The notes under the pieces are model-generated. The model searched no databases. It was not told the origin of the DNA and saw only the letters and a program-made list of their open reading frames with translations. Positions 21,291-33,439 of a stretch of 64,000 nt of DNA are shown piece by piece (the first letter of the stretch is position 1; each line of letters begins with the position of its first letter). The stretch is from Moringa oleifera (Eukaryota; Streptophyta; Magnoliopsida; Brassicales; Moringaceae): contig JAJFZO010000168.1 of assembly GCA_021397835.1 (NCBI GenBank), positions 248,001 to 312,000 on the forward strand, read 5' to 3'. The position numbers were made by a program, and so were the translations under genes.

Positions 21291-23418
21291 GTAGTTGTCT
21301 TTAGTTTTGAACCTTTTTTTTTTTAATTTATAATGAATAAAAGTTCTTTTACCAGCGATAACTTATTCTACTAAATCTTCACTTGCTAACTCATCTCAAT
21401 GTCTTTAAATCATTGCAAACTCTACTCTTAACATGACTTGATCTTCTTATTGGTTAACAATATAATTTCGAATTGGAACTTAATTTTAAAGATAATCCTA
21501 GTCTGAAACTTGAAAAATTGATCCAAATATCAAGTCGAACATAATCTTGATCTTAATTTCAACATCTCAACCTTAGCAACATTCTACAATCATGATCCTG
21601 ATCTGATAGTCATCCCTGCAGCACTACTCTAATCTTAATCTCTATATCAACTAACCCCCAAACTTAGTACTCTACCTTAATCTTGAAGCACAAGTTCCAA
21701 CTTGATCTCAAACTTGATCCTAAACTTAAGCCCAGTTTTGAATTTAATATCAACCTTAGACGTATTCATAATTTTGAACTTAAACCCAAACTTGAATTCA
21801 ATCTACATCTTATATTTAAAATTTTATTCCAAACATAGTCTCCAAGGATAAAATTTAAGTGTTTACAATGGGCTTGATGCTATAATCGGGATAGAATAAG
21901 ATGTAAGAGCTGAACTACTAAGAGCATCGATCGATCTTTAGTTCCTCACGTTTCTAAAGAGAGGCTCAACCATGACATCACTTAAAACTGCAATCTTGAT
22001 GTCGAAATAATTTATGACGGCTTTGCCTACTTGGTTAAGATCGAGATTGATCACCCAATCTTGATGTTGTTAAACTTTGGGATCAAGTAAGAGACCCTAA
22101 TCTTATCGCGGGTGATGAAGTTATTATCGGAGCAATACTAAAGGACTATTAAGGCTAAGATATAAGTGATTTGGAAGTACCCATAGATCAAACCATGGCC
22201 AAACTTTTATTAGAGGCCAATTTTTTAAAATTTACACATCAGGATAATAGAGTTAAATCAGTATTACAATTAAAGTTTGTAAAATTTTCAAAGGAAAAGA
22301 ATGACCTAATGAAAAAAGTGAGATGAGGAACAAGTTTTTTAAGGCAACATGATTGATGAAGTTTACTAAATCAGATGAAAAAGGTTCAACGTGAGAAAGA
22401 TTCAAGATTGGTAAAAGGTTTAAAACATGATCAAGAGAAGGTGTTTTAGAGGAATCAATATCTATATTTCAAATTTTTTGAAATGCTAAATGGGATCAGG
22501 ATGAGAAGATGAGTTATCTAAGAAATTAGAACTTACATTTTACATAATGTTTAGCTTATCCACTATAAAGTAGTGTTTTATATTGTGAATCCTAGCATTG
22601 TCTAACATCCAATGATAGAATATCTGAAATTGGTTAGAAAGTATTTAGTCTTCTAACCTTTGTTCATTAAGGGCAAGCCATCACTAAACAAGTTCAGAGA
22701 CTTGGCCATGAAGTACCAAAAGCTATAGGCAGTACCTTTAACTTCACCCTTATTCGTAATGAGTTTAAAGAACTTGAAAAATAAATTTACAAATATAATT
22801 TAAACTTTTAATTCTACAGGCATCAAAAAAGAAGTGAAAGGGATTTTCTAGGCGTTTGTTACAAGTTATGAATGGGAAAGCCTATATGTAAAACATGCCA
22901 TTATGGTGAAGGGATAAAATGGTAGCCTCAAGCCGTCATAGAGGGAGTCCTCGAAAACATAAATGTGACGAAGCTTATGAAACCATAATCATTCATCAAT
23001 GGTAGGAACCATTTAGATGAACTTACTTTGGGATAAAATCATTTACCCTAATTTGATTTAAAGAATCTTGAATATTGGTAGAAGCATCTATTTGGTCCAT
23101 ACATAATATGAAAGCTTACTAGAGAATAAGACTGAGAAGGATTATTTAAAAGTGATACAGGCCAAGTTGTAGAAGAACAAGAGAGAGAAAAAGAGAAACA
23201 AAGAGAGCTTAGGTGTATTCATGAAAAGTTAAATTGAAAAAAACAAAAAGGACACTCGAGAATGAAGAGCTGCAGCACACAACTTAATACAAGGCATGAT
23301 TGCCAATCTAGTCAGCTATAGAGCACATGATGGTAGCTATTTATGCTGTCAAAAAGTAGGGAGATGGGTTGTCTCTTGATATCACACCAAGAGTAAAAGT
23401 AACCTAAATGGTGGTAGA
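21291..23418. other. Unassigned interior of the gypsy-type element
   Basis: No RT, integrase or protease motif recognised. Around 22870-23100 a plus-strand frame remains readable (for example EGVLENINVTKLMKP and LDELTLG) and suggests decayed coding sequence of unknown family. An A-plus-G-rich stretch at 23165-23230 could be a polypurine region before the LTR-like array. Confidence 0.4.
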
Positions 23419-24058
23419 TGTTCGATTTCGCATCATTTTTAAAGCTTTGATTATGGCAAGTCGATGCTAATTGATTAAGATATCACATTGGGTTTGAGAG
23501 AGTGTTAGTGACAAATCGATGGTTATTGATCATTATCTCATATCAAGTCTAAAAGAGTTTAGCTAATGTCGATGATGATTGATGCCAATCTCATATTAGT
23601 ATTGAAGAGCTACCAAAGATGTGATTAACACTGATCAGGTTTGAACTTGAAAACCATTGTGATTGATGTCGATCTTACTTTTAACTTCAGGGACTTAGGT
23701 GTTGGGATTAAAAACTTGAAGATGTCATAAGCTTGTGGACAATTTTAAATGAAGGGCACTCAATGCATATTTTATTAAAACTACTAGCAGACGCCATGGT
23801 CTTATTTTCAAACAAAATTTTAAAGTTTTTGGGGACTTTTGTCTCAAGTTTTTTTCCTACAACTAAGCTTAATTTTGACTATAGAAGGACCTTTGCAAAT
23901 TTATTTTTTCATTAAAGTTAGAATTAATCCTTATGCATTCTCTAGTTTTCTCTCTAATTCTTAAGCACTTTTTAGCTCTCTAGAAAAGTTTTTTGATCTT
24001 CTATTGTTGTCAACAAAGGTACAGTGTATAGGTATTAAGATTAAAAGTATAATACTTT
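23419..24058 (+). repeat. LTR-like tandem unit A, left part
   Basis: First of three ~735-bp units in direct tandem order. It opens TGTTCGATTTCGCATC. The position equivalent to the TATA box of units B and C reads CTACAACTAAG near 23857, so the promoter word is lost here. The unit is cut at 24058 by CACTA element 2 and resumes at about 31234. Confidence 0.82.
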
Positions 24059-24074
24059 CACTACAAAAAAATTA

Positions 24075-24730
24075 CCATTTACTAACGCCAACTTTTAGTA
24101 ACGTTAACATCCATCAGTATATATATATATATAGCAATAGATTTTTTAATTTGTCAATACATGTATGATCATTATTAATGAATAAAAAATCTATGAGTAT
24201 ATACCATACATATAGCGAGGGTTCTTATCATCTGTCACTAAAAGTTATGGGATATATTGGCAGTCTATAATTTTTGTCACTAATTCCTCATATATGCTGA
24301 CGAATTTTTATCATCCATAAGTAAAAATCTTACTTTTAGTGATATATTCATTTTTTATCAGTAAATATCTAGTCTCTAAGGTCGGATATCTATGTGTATC
24401 ACTAAATATTTTATATATTCTAACTGTTATGTACTAGCCATCAGTAAATATGTCCTTATACTAATGGATTATTCTATCCATCAATAAATCTCTCATATTT
24501 ACTAACAATCATCTTTGTTTGTTAGTAAATACCTGAAAATATTTAATCCATAGTGATAAATATCTTTATGCGTCAGTAAATACATACTTATAGTGACGAT
24601 TATTTATAGGTATCATTAAATACCCAATATATTTTGATGGGTTTCTTGCGATCATCATTAAAAGCTTAACATACATTGATAGATTTTTTATCTTTATGTC
24701 CATCACAAAATAATTACTTACATTGGCTTG
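24075..24730. repeat. Left subterminal repeat block of CACTA element 2
   Basis: Repeated words such as CATCAGTAAATA, TTACTGACG-like and their complements occur every 30-50 bp in both orientations. An (AT)8 tract lies at 24118-24133. The same words form the right block. Confidence 0.8.
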
Positions 24731-27700
24731 TATCACAAAATATATTTAAGAAATTTTAAGTCTAAATGTATTATGTAAAATTTTAATTTAAATAAATATT
24801 TTAAAAATAACTAAAAGACATGATTTAATTGAATCAAATCGAAATATATATATATACACAATTGTTCAATCGATAATTTAAAATGTAAAGTAAAAATAAT
24901 TTTAATAATTTTAATAGATTAAAATTATTAGCAAATATTTTTTGATATTTTAAAATCTTTGATAAACAAAAAAACACCCCTTCCATTATATTGGACCAAA
25001 CAAATGTGATTTGTTTAGAGATACATTATCAAATAAACTTATATGTTTCAATATGATATTACAAGACACGTGATAACAATAATATATCATGCACATATAT
25101 ATATATCTTTTAATTAATTATTGAAAAGATTTTCAAATTTGTTATGATATTTATATTAAGATTAATTTTTTAAAAAAATTATAAATTACATTTTAATAAT
25201 ATAAAGTCAAAACTATATGGATAAGTTAAAATTTCATTTTTATTTTACATAAATATCACTTTTAAAAAAAATGATTCATAAAAGGATTAAGATAAAATTA
25301 ATTTTATTTACTTTTAAATATAAATATAAGATAAATTAAAAATTTTAATTCAACTAATAAATTAATTTATTTAAAACATAAATAATTTTTATTCATTTTA
25401 TCTAAATCCCCGTCATCGGGATTGTATCTATTTTTCTTTCTTTCATTTGTTTTTCCTCTGCTTCTTGCTTTAAATCCCTAGAATGTGGATCTCTTTCTCT
25501 TATCTCATAATTACTCTCCATCTCGTGTTAAGTTTTTCTTCTTTCTCTTCTCTTGATTTCAATCTCATGTCTTGTTCATTTATAAAATTTTGCAACTATC
25601 GAGTGATTCAGATCTTAAGATACCACCAAGAGCTTTTGTAGTTAAAGGTAGGCCTTTGCTAATTTTTACAATTTCTTCACGAAATTCTTCTAACTCTATA
25701 AATTCGCTAGAATTGGTTCCTACAAAGAATGCTTTACAAACAACCAACAATTATCATCTGTTAATTGCTCCCATAGGTAAGAAGTTTTTCCTTTTCTTAA
25801 CGATCGATGCAACTCTTTCATCTTACTTCCCTTGTCTCCAGATTTGAAGAAGACTTGCAAAATTTCCCAATTCATTTCTTCTCATTCTAAAAACTAGTAA
25901 GGTGCATAAATTTTGTATGTATCTCTTGGTCGATTTGCTCGTTTGTGTGATATTGGATATGCAAGGAGTGTTTTCTACGAACAAAGAATTTTGAGATGTC
26001 TAGAATATAGCCATTATGTATGTTAACTGCATTCATGTCCATGTCCTTATCACTATTATATACTGCATTTTTGGTTATATATTGCATCGTGACCAGCACT
26101 TTGATTAGTCCTTAGCCATTTCTTTAATTTCATCTTTGAATTAATCAATCTTATCACTGTTTAATGTTTCCTTGTCTAACCTGCTTCATGAATTTTGTTA
26201 TGGCTAGAGTATGTCTCTGATGGTGAACTAATCTAATAGACCTATGATTTCGTTTTCCTGTAAGATCCAATATCAATGACATCCAAATACGCAGCAAAGA
26301 CATCAAATTAAGAGATAAAAAAACATGTAGACAAATATATATGTCCAAGTTAATGTTCACTGGTGAAAAACATGCTAGACACTTGAAATTATATGCAAGA
26401 ATAACTGTTTGATTCTGGTCATACCTTCCTTTCTAATTTCTGCTTAAATGCCCACTATCTTACATGTTTTGGCACTTAATCTCCTTAACTAGCTTATAAT
26501 ATAAGTACATATGATTATGTTAAACTTCTTTTATTTATAGCCAACACATGATTTTCATTAGAAGTTAGATACTTTTTGACAAACTTAGCTAATTGAGGGT
26601 CTATAAACTTCAAATATTCAAAGTATTTAAGATTAAGTTATAATTATATAAGACCAAATATATGTACCCCTAATTAATGGAGGTCAGAAAGAAACATAGA
26701 ACATAAACTGGCTAAGAACATAACTGCTTTGATATGAAATAGTTTCTCTCGATGGTCTGTCTAGCTTTCCAGTTGGGTCATTAGAGTGTGTATCAATGTG
26801 GACTTGTATATACTCAATAAAAGAGTATATTCCATGCAAAAGATAGAAGTGCCTAAAATTGTTTCTTGCTCCCCTCTAAATCAATAAAAACACCTCTCTA
26901 CACCTCGGTGTTATAACTTACTCCCTCTGTTAAATCATATTTGTATCATTTTTCTAGGTTTTGATCCTCTTGCCATTTAGAAGCATTGTGTACTATATTG
27001 TTAAGAGACTTATTAAACTAACCCCTCAGGCTCATAAGGTATTCCTATTTCTCTAATTAGTATCACTTAATATCAGTTGATGAAATTACTTAGCTATGAT
27101 TTATTGGTATCAAAATTTTATGGTTTTTATTACATCATGAAAACAGAAGCATTTTAGATTTTCTAGTGGCAAATCATCCAATTGAAGTGGCATATCCAAT
27201 TCAGTTTGGTGGGGGAGAGGGGGAATAACCATTTTTTAGGTGTTATATTTCATATTTGGAGCTCTTATAAGTGCCCTTCATTATCTGGGATGTTGTCCTC
27301 TTATTATAGATTGACGTTATATGTGCTGTTCAGAATATTAAAGGTCAAGATGATATTGGAGGCTACCTCGATTATAAGACAATGTGTATGCTGGATTAGT
27401 CTCTCAAAGTCATAAAACAGACAAACCATGAATGCTCTAAAATATTGTGTTTTTAAGCTTTAATAAATATTTTTAATTGTCCTACTGTTAATCTATAAAA
27501 TTACACCATTCTGAAGTTCACTGCCTTAATCATTTTTTGTTTAAGAAGTCCTTTAATTTCAAAGCAGTTTTTTCGTGTTGTTAAGTCTATTTTGTCTTTG
27601 CTACCATGTCCCTAAATTTTTAAATTGCTTTGTTTTCTTTTAGAAGGAGCATATAGTTATGTGGTGATTTCTATTCACTCGATCTAATTATTACTTCTCC

Positions 27701-28180
27701 TATCACATTACATATGGTAAGCATTGACCCTTTTATTCTACTTCTGGCATATGTTTGTTTTTTTCTTTTGTATTTACTGTAGAATGGTAAAAAATTAAAT
27801 CACAAATCCTCTTTTTTGTTTGAAGCTCAATTAATATATTTAATGCATAACAATCTATTTTATTATTGCTTGTTTTGTGTATAACTTGTTTTAAATTTGT
27901 ATTTGTTATTATATTTGTTGAACTCATAAATTTAGTTTGTCTTTGAGATTAAACCAAAGTTCAATTTTTGAACTGCATACTCCATATTACCATACTGCAT
28001 ATTGCATAAAAGTAGATCTGCTGCCATATGTTGCATCTTTTTGCTTTAATATGTTGAAAAGCAAACTTACTACCATATTTTGAAGCAGCTTGTTGGTATA
28101 TGTTGTAGTGCCATATGTTGCAGCATCCTACTACAATCTGGTACAACACTTACAATAAGATATTAATGTATATCTCTTTT
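24731..28180. other. Interior of CACTA element 2, unassigned
   Basis: 24731-25400 is very A+T-rich. 25430-25570 is a pyrimidine-rich stretch that looks like a plant 5' untranslated leader, followed by an open frame (25572-25847) with donor-like GGTAGG and AGGTAAG words. A similar gene-like texture recurs near 27180-27410. I could not name any protein, so a captured host gene or the missing second transposon gene are both possible. Confidence 0.4.
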
Positions 28181-28195
28181 AAGTAGATATTGCTC

Positions 28196-29450
28196 AACAT
28201 AACAAGAGGATTAAAGGTCTTTCATGCATGGTCGAGATTTGAGATTTATCAAAAGATGAACATATTGTTGTTTCATTGAATGCAGAAGGTCAACCTATTG
28301 GCACATAAGCTGTACTCTAACTCGTTTCATTGGTAGCATGATCCAAAACGCTCAATTTGCGCCCATCAATTATGTAAGTTGGCATGAGAAGCCAAAATAA
28401 TGCAAAGATGAAATGTGAAAACAATAGAGGTATGAGTTAATAGATTTTTTTCTATTGTAGTTTAATAGTTAATAAAATTTTTGATAAAGTTTTAATATCT
28501 TCGTTGTTTTTTTTTTTTTGGTAGAGAAAATTTATATTTGTGCCAAGTTTAATTAAAACGTTGAAAAAATGGATAATAAGTAATATTGGTGAAAAATAAA
28601 GGAAGTGGAAAAATGAAATAAAGGCTAAAATAGTTGATGAAAACTTATCAAAAATGTAAATGGCTAGTAACATGGTAGATTCTCGAGTTAATAAAGCTCA
28701 GTTAAAAGATATTGTTCACTATTAATGCTTTAGTAAAGGGAAGGTATGAATTCCAATTTAACATTTCAAGCATTATTTATGTTTTATCCCGATTTTATAT
28801 TAGCTTTCCTTTGGAAACATGTACTGTTACTTTTTTTAAAAAAAAAATTACAGATAATAAGCAAAATGAATAAATAAAATCGTTCCAAACTATGAGCCTT
28901 ATAGCACTAGGACGAAGTTATTTTCTAGATTAATCCATGAAAAGGTTACTTTATTTTTTGTACCTTACGTTTACTTTTTTACATTAACTAGATAATTCAC
29001 TTATGAGGCTATTCATTACTTTAATTTTTTTTTTTTTACAGACTTTGGAGGCTGATGGAGTACGACATTCATGTGCTGAAATATATATTGAAAGTCAAAC
29101 ATGAAAGAACAAAACTATTGTGAATGAAAAGACTGCTCATATAATTGTATGTAAGTTATTAATTTTTTTATATTTGGTAATAGATTCAGTCTTAATGGAC
29201 ATTAACGATTGAATTGTTATTAACTGGTAAGAGCTGATGATCAATAAAATAAATGAATTTGGAGGATCATGGAACAGAAAGGACGTGTTCGTTGTATTGA
29301 TAAGATTGGTAGTTCATCAAAGCAGATGAACATTTCAAAGCATAAGTCATGTAAGAAAATATGAAATTGAAGAATTATATTCAAAGGATAGAAGGAAATG
29401 TCAGAGAACTTCAAGGAAAGTTTGGAGTTATACTTGACTTGCTTAAGCAA
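28196..29450 (+). pseudogene. Transposase_24 (Ptta/En/Spm family) pseudogene, about five exons
   Basis: Plus-strand exons recovered by eye: E1 28196-28429 (DEHIVVSLNAEGQPIGT, then APINYVSWHEKPK), donor GTATGA; E2 28525-28743 (LIKTLKKWIISNIGEK, RKWKNEIKAKI, VDSRVNKAQLKDIVHY); E3 28854-28944, a weak match to the NR..HT-x-GTKSFA segment; E4 29042-29150 (LEADGVRHSCAEIYIES, then VNEKTAHIIV), donor GTAAGT; E5 about 29229-29450 (GRVRCIDKIGSSSK). This is the order of the plant Ptta/En/Spm protein, a DNA-binding accessory protein of CACTA elements. Introns follow GT-AG with T-rich acceptors. Each exon except the fourth carries stops, so it is dead. It explains the subterminal repeats as its former binding sites. 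Confidence 0.8.
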
Positions 29451-29744
29451 TATCCAATTATATTTTCTTTTCGTTTGTCATTAATAGGTTCAAGATGATA
29501 GTAGTGTTCGATAATGACACTTTGCAACTATAAGAAGTCTCGCATTAAATTATGGTATGAATATCTTTAAACTAGAATGTGCTAAATAAAATGTTGATAA
29601 GTGATGTTGCTTGGGTAGCCTAGAATGAGTTATATTTGATGCCTTTATGATTGTGTCATGTTCATGGAACTTATCATGTTTCGTATTACTAGTGCTATTA
29701 TTTACTTTTCTAATTATTAATTATGTACACATATTAGTTTGTTT

Positions 29745-29765
29745 TATATATATATATATATATAT
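29745..29765. repeat. (TA)n microsatellite
   Basis: About ten TA units. Confidence 0.9.
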
Positions 29766-30104
29766 TTGGAGATCTAAGCCTTCATTTTTGCATTGATTAT
29801 GTTTCATTTGTTTTTACTAATCTTATATTGGTATTACTTTTGTTCATAACGTAAGTTTTATCTATTAGTAAATTCTTTAGTAAATCTGTTTCTTTATAGG
29901 TTTCTTTTTTCTCCCATTGGATTGACTTGAGTACTTTGATCTTATCTTGTTTATAAAGTAATCCACATTTTTCTAATTCTAAAATGCTTGGAGAATGAGG
30001 TTTTAGTTTATAAGGTAATGCTATATTCAAAATACATATTTACATACCCACATGTTTATTTTCATCCTAGTGAATCACATATTACTATGAATTCACCCAT
30101 CTAG

Positions 30105-30330
30105 GGAACATTGCTTAATGGACAAAAAGTGGCTGTAAAGAGGCTGTCAAGTACCTCAGGCAAGGTCTACAAGAGTTAAAAACGAAAATAATGTTGGTTG
30201 ACTAAACTTTTGTATAAAAACCTGGTAAATTTGTTAGGTTTTTGCCAGAAGAAGAAGAAAAGCTACTATTTTATAAATACGCTCTTAATGGCAGCTTGGA
30301 TATGATCTTATTAGATATCAACTTTTTCAC
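30105..30330 (+). pseudogene. Captured receptor-like kinase exon (cysteine-rich RLK type)
   Basis: Right after an intron-type acceptor (CATCTAG, 30098-30104) the sequence reads GTLLNGQKVAVKRLSS, with the VAVK lysine that binds ATP, then GLQELKTKIMLVD, then KLLYKNLVNLLGFC and EEEEKLLFYKYALNGSLDM, in three frames. This matches kinase subdomains I-V of DUF26/S-domain type receptor kinases, and the exon start at GTL matches the conserved intron after GFGPVYK in that family. The piece is about 225 bp, out of frame at two sites, and lies inside CACTA element 2, so it is a transduplicated fragment and not a gene. The rest of the interior, 29451-30104 and 30331-30740, holds nothing named. Confidence 0.77.
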
Positions 30331-30739
30331 ATTTTAATTCTTAATTTGTAATTTTATTTAATACTTGTATCACTTCAGATCTACATCACTATTTTAAATC
30401 CTCACGATAATGATTTTCTTATATTTGGGTGTCCTTTCTTAGGGTTTATGAACTATAATTGTTACAATTTAATGTCAATTCTTCTTTAATTGCTTTTTCT
30501 TACCATCGATCATTTTAGGTATGTTGACTATAATTTAGGACGTGGATTATCCAAATAAAAGCAAATGGTTTACTTTGAAATGGGAAATGTAGTACAAAAT
30601 CATCATTCGAATAGTATTGCATTTACGATCAAAATGAATTCGTATAATAAAGTATTCAATAGTAAGTCTATGGTATATGCAATACAATAAGCATAATCTA
30701 AAAATAAAATTAAATATAAATTAAAAAAATCTATAGTAG

Positions 30740-31225
30740 ACATGTACTAACGATAAATATATACTGATGGACGTGGTGTCTATTAATAAAGACTTTCTAA
30801 TATACTGACGAATGTCGTATTCGTCGGTAAATAATTTGTTCATATACTAATACGTGAAAACATGTGTCAATAAAGATCTTTTACATGTAACAACGGTCAC
30901 AAAATGTGTCACTAAAATATTTACATTTAATGACAAATTCTTTAATCTGTCATTAAATTATTTACATATGGTGATGCACACAAAAACCATCAGTAAAAGA
31001 TTTACATATAATGGCAAATGAAAAAATCGTCAATAAAACACCTATTACATATATCAATAGATGTAAAAAGTGTCAGTAAAGGTCTACAACGATGGAGCCT
31101 ATACTGACGTCAAAGTGCCTATCAGTATAAGTTTTTTATCCATCATAAAAGGTCATCTTCACCTATACTGATAGATTTTAATCTTTTAGTGACGGTTTTT
31201 AGTCCATTAGAAAATTTCAATTTCT
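30740..31225. repeat. Right subterminal repeat block of CACTA element 2
   Basis: Same repeat vocabulary as the left block: GTCAGTAAAG, CGTCAATAAAA, ATACTGATAG and complements, ending at the right terminus. Confidence 0.8.
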
Positions 31226-31233
31226 TTGTAGTA

Positions 31234-31331
31234 AATTTCATAGTTTAATTATTTGTATCATGATTCAATTTGAAAGAATAAAAGATCATGATGATTGCCA
31301 TTCTTACTTAAGTTTCCTTCTTTTTATATAT
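31234..31331 (+). repeat. LTR-like tandem unit A, right part
   Basis: TAGTTTAATTATTTG then ATCATGATTCAATTTGAAAG match the same place in units B and C, so unit A was whole before the CACTA insertion. Left and right parts sum to about 740 bp. Confidence 0.82.
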
Positions 31332-32066
31332 TGTTCAATCTCACATCACTTTTAAGGCTTTAATTATAACGAGTCAATGCTAATTGATGAAGATCTTACA
31401 TTAAGCTTAAGACAGTATTGGTAACAAATCAATGTTGATTGATAATGATCTTACATCGAGTTTGAAGGAGTTTTACTAATGCTGATAATGGTTGATACCG
31501 ATCTTACATTAGTATTGAAGAGCTACGAAAGATGTAATTAACACTGATCAAGTTTGAAGACTTGGAAACCATTGTCATTGATTTGGATCTCACTTCCAAC
31601 TTCAGGGACATTGGCATTTGGAATAGAAACTTCAAGACGAAAAGCTTGTGGACAGTTCTAAGTAAAGTGCACTCAGATGCGCATTTTATTTAGAACTATC
31701 TAAAGGACTCCATGGTCCTTTTTCTTAACAAATTTTCAAAATTTTAGTAGAATTTTGTCATAGTTTTTTCCTCTATAAATAGGCTCAATTTTGACTATAT
31801 AAGGACCTTTATAAGTTCATTTTCTCCTTCAAGTTAGAATTGCTCCTTAAGCATTCTTTAGTTTTCTCTTTAATTCCTGAGCACTATTTAGCTCTCTAGG
31901 AAAATTCATTAATCTTATGTTACTATGATGAAGGTACAATGTGTGAGTATTAGGATTGAAGGTATAATGCTTTCCTAGCTTAATTGTTTGCATCATGATT
32001 TAATTCGAATAAATAAAAGATCATGATGATCGTCATTCTCACTTAAGTATCCTTCTTTTTATATAT
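31332..32066 (+). repeat. LTR-like tandem unit B (735 bp)
   Basis: Begins TGTTCAATCTCACATC. Holds a TATA-like word TATAAATAGG at about 31774, then a leader-like pyrimidine-rich part. Repeats of GATCTTACAT with flanking TTGAT words fill the upstream half. Adjoins unit C without a spacer. Confidence 0.82.
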
Positions 32067-32802
32067 TGTTCCATCTCGCATCATTTTCAAGACTTCGATT
32101 ATGATGAGTCGATACTGATTAATGAAGATCTCACATCAGGCTTGAGAGAGTGTTGATAACAAATTGATACTAATTGATGATGATCTCACATTAAGTCTAA
32201 AGGAGTTTTACTAATGCTAATAATGATTGATGCCAATCTCATATCAATATTAAAGAGTTACTAAAGATGTGATTAACACTGATTAGGTTTGAAGACATGG
32301 AGACCATTATGATTTAATGGTAATCACATTTTCAACTTCGAAGACTTAGTCTTTTGGAATAGAAACTTCAAGATTCAAGAAGCTTATCGATAGTTCCAAA
32401 TCAAATGCACTTAGATACGCATTTTATTTAGAATTACCTAACTGATGCCACGGTCTCTTCTTTGAAAAATTTTCAGAATTTTAACTGGCTTTTATCTCGA
32501 CATTTTTTCCTATAAAAAGGCTCAATTTTAACTGTTTAGGGATCTTTGTAATTCATCTACTCCTTACATTAGAATTGCTCTCTAAACATTCCCCATTTTT
32601 CTTTCTAGTTCTTGAGCACTCTTTAGCTCTCTAGGAAAGTTCTTTGATCTTGTATTGCGATTAGCAAAGGCATAATGTGCAAGTATTAGGATGGTATAAA
32701 GCTTTCCTACTTTAATTATTTGCATCATGATTCAATTTGAATGAATAAAAGATCATGATGATCACCATTCTTGCTTGAGTTACTTTCCTTTTATATACTG
32801 TT
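32067..32802 (+). repeat. LTR-like tandem unit C (736 bp)
   Basis: Begins TGTTCCATCTCGCATC and carries TATAAAAAGG at about 32511. It ends near TATATACTGTT. No primer-binding site or coding region follows, so this could be the outer edge of the gypsy-type element whose gag lies at 19.3-21.3 kb. Confidence 0.8.
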
Positions 32803-32908
32803 TGTTCCTTCTTCGATATGTTTCATCGATTATTTGTTACATCTCATGATTTTAAAAATGAATATATAAGGATAAGAATGTGATATCATTCACGTTCTAA
32901 TGCTTTTA

Positions 32909-32947
<39 letters not shown>

Positions 32948-33439
32948 TTTTATTTTTAAGGATCAAAGATTAAAACCAGTTAAATATGAAATTCTTGCAT
33001 AAAAAATTGTAATAAATTATTTTGAAATAGTATCACTGTCAAGAATAAATTTCTTATGATCTTTCTCTAAAATTTTGAGTTTGGCTCAGGGAAAATCGCA
33101 CATTAGTTATATATCATGTAATTATTTATTAATTGTATTATGGCATCAATATCAAGTTAAGAATGTTTGAGATATAAGATCACTTTACTTAAATTGTACC
33201 AATTCTAAAGGGTTATAGGCGTGCTAGACCTTCTCCATGCATAGTTGACTTTAATCTCAAATGTTCTAAAAAAATTAACCTTTGTCTTGTGTAGATTAAA
33301 GTTTTTTTAAATAAAAATTTTTTGAAACAAAACTGATAGCCAATTGTATCAGGCAAAACATTAGTGGCGACTTTGTTTTTATTATTTCAAATCGAAGTTG
33401 ACTAAAAGACTTTCAAAAAAAAAAATGTTCTCACATCAA
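32803..33439. other. No gene; (TA)n tract
   Basis: A (TA)14 microsatellite lies at about 32913-32940. The rest up to the copia 3' end is unassigned; a 3' LTR for the minus-strand copia would be expected here but was not found. Confidence 0.5.

Larger units (their letters stand above)
24059..31233 (+). mobile_element. CACTA (En/Spm) transposon 2, ~7.2 kb, decayed, with captured kinase exon
   Basis: Left end CACTACAAAAAAATT at 24059; right end AATTTCTTTGTAGTA at 31219-31233, an imperfect inverted repeat with the last G changed. Terminal blocks of about 660 bp and 490 bp contain dozens of short repeats of the TTTACTGACGG / CCGTCAGTAAA type. The interior holds a spliced Transposase_24 pseudogene and a receptor-kinase fragment. 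The empty site can be read from tandem units B and C: the sequence before 24059 and after 31233 joins into the uninterrupted unit, with TTT on both sides as a likely target duplication. No tnp2 transposase was recognised, although 25.4-28.1 kb is unexplained. Confidence 0.87.
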
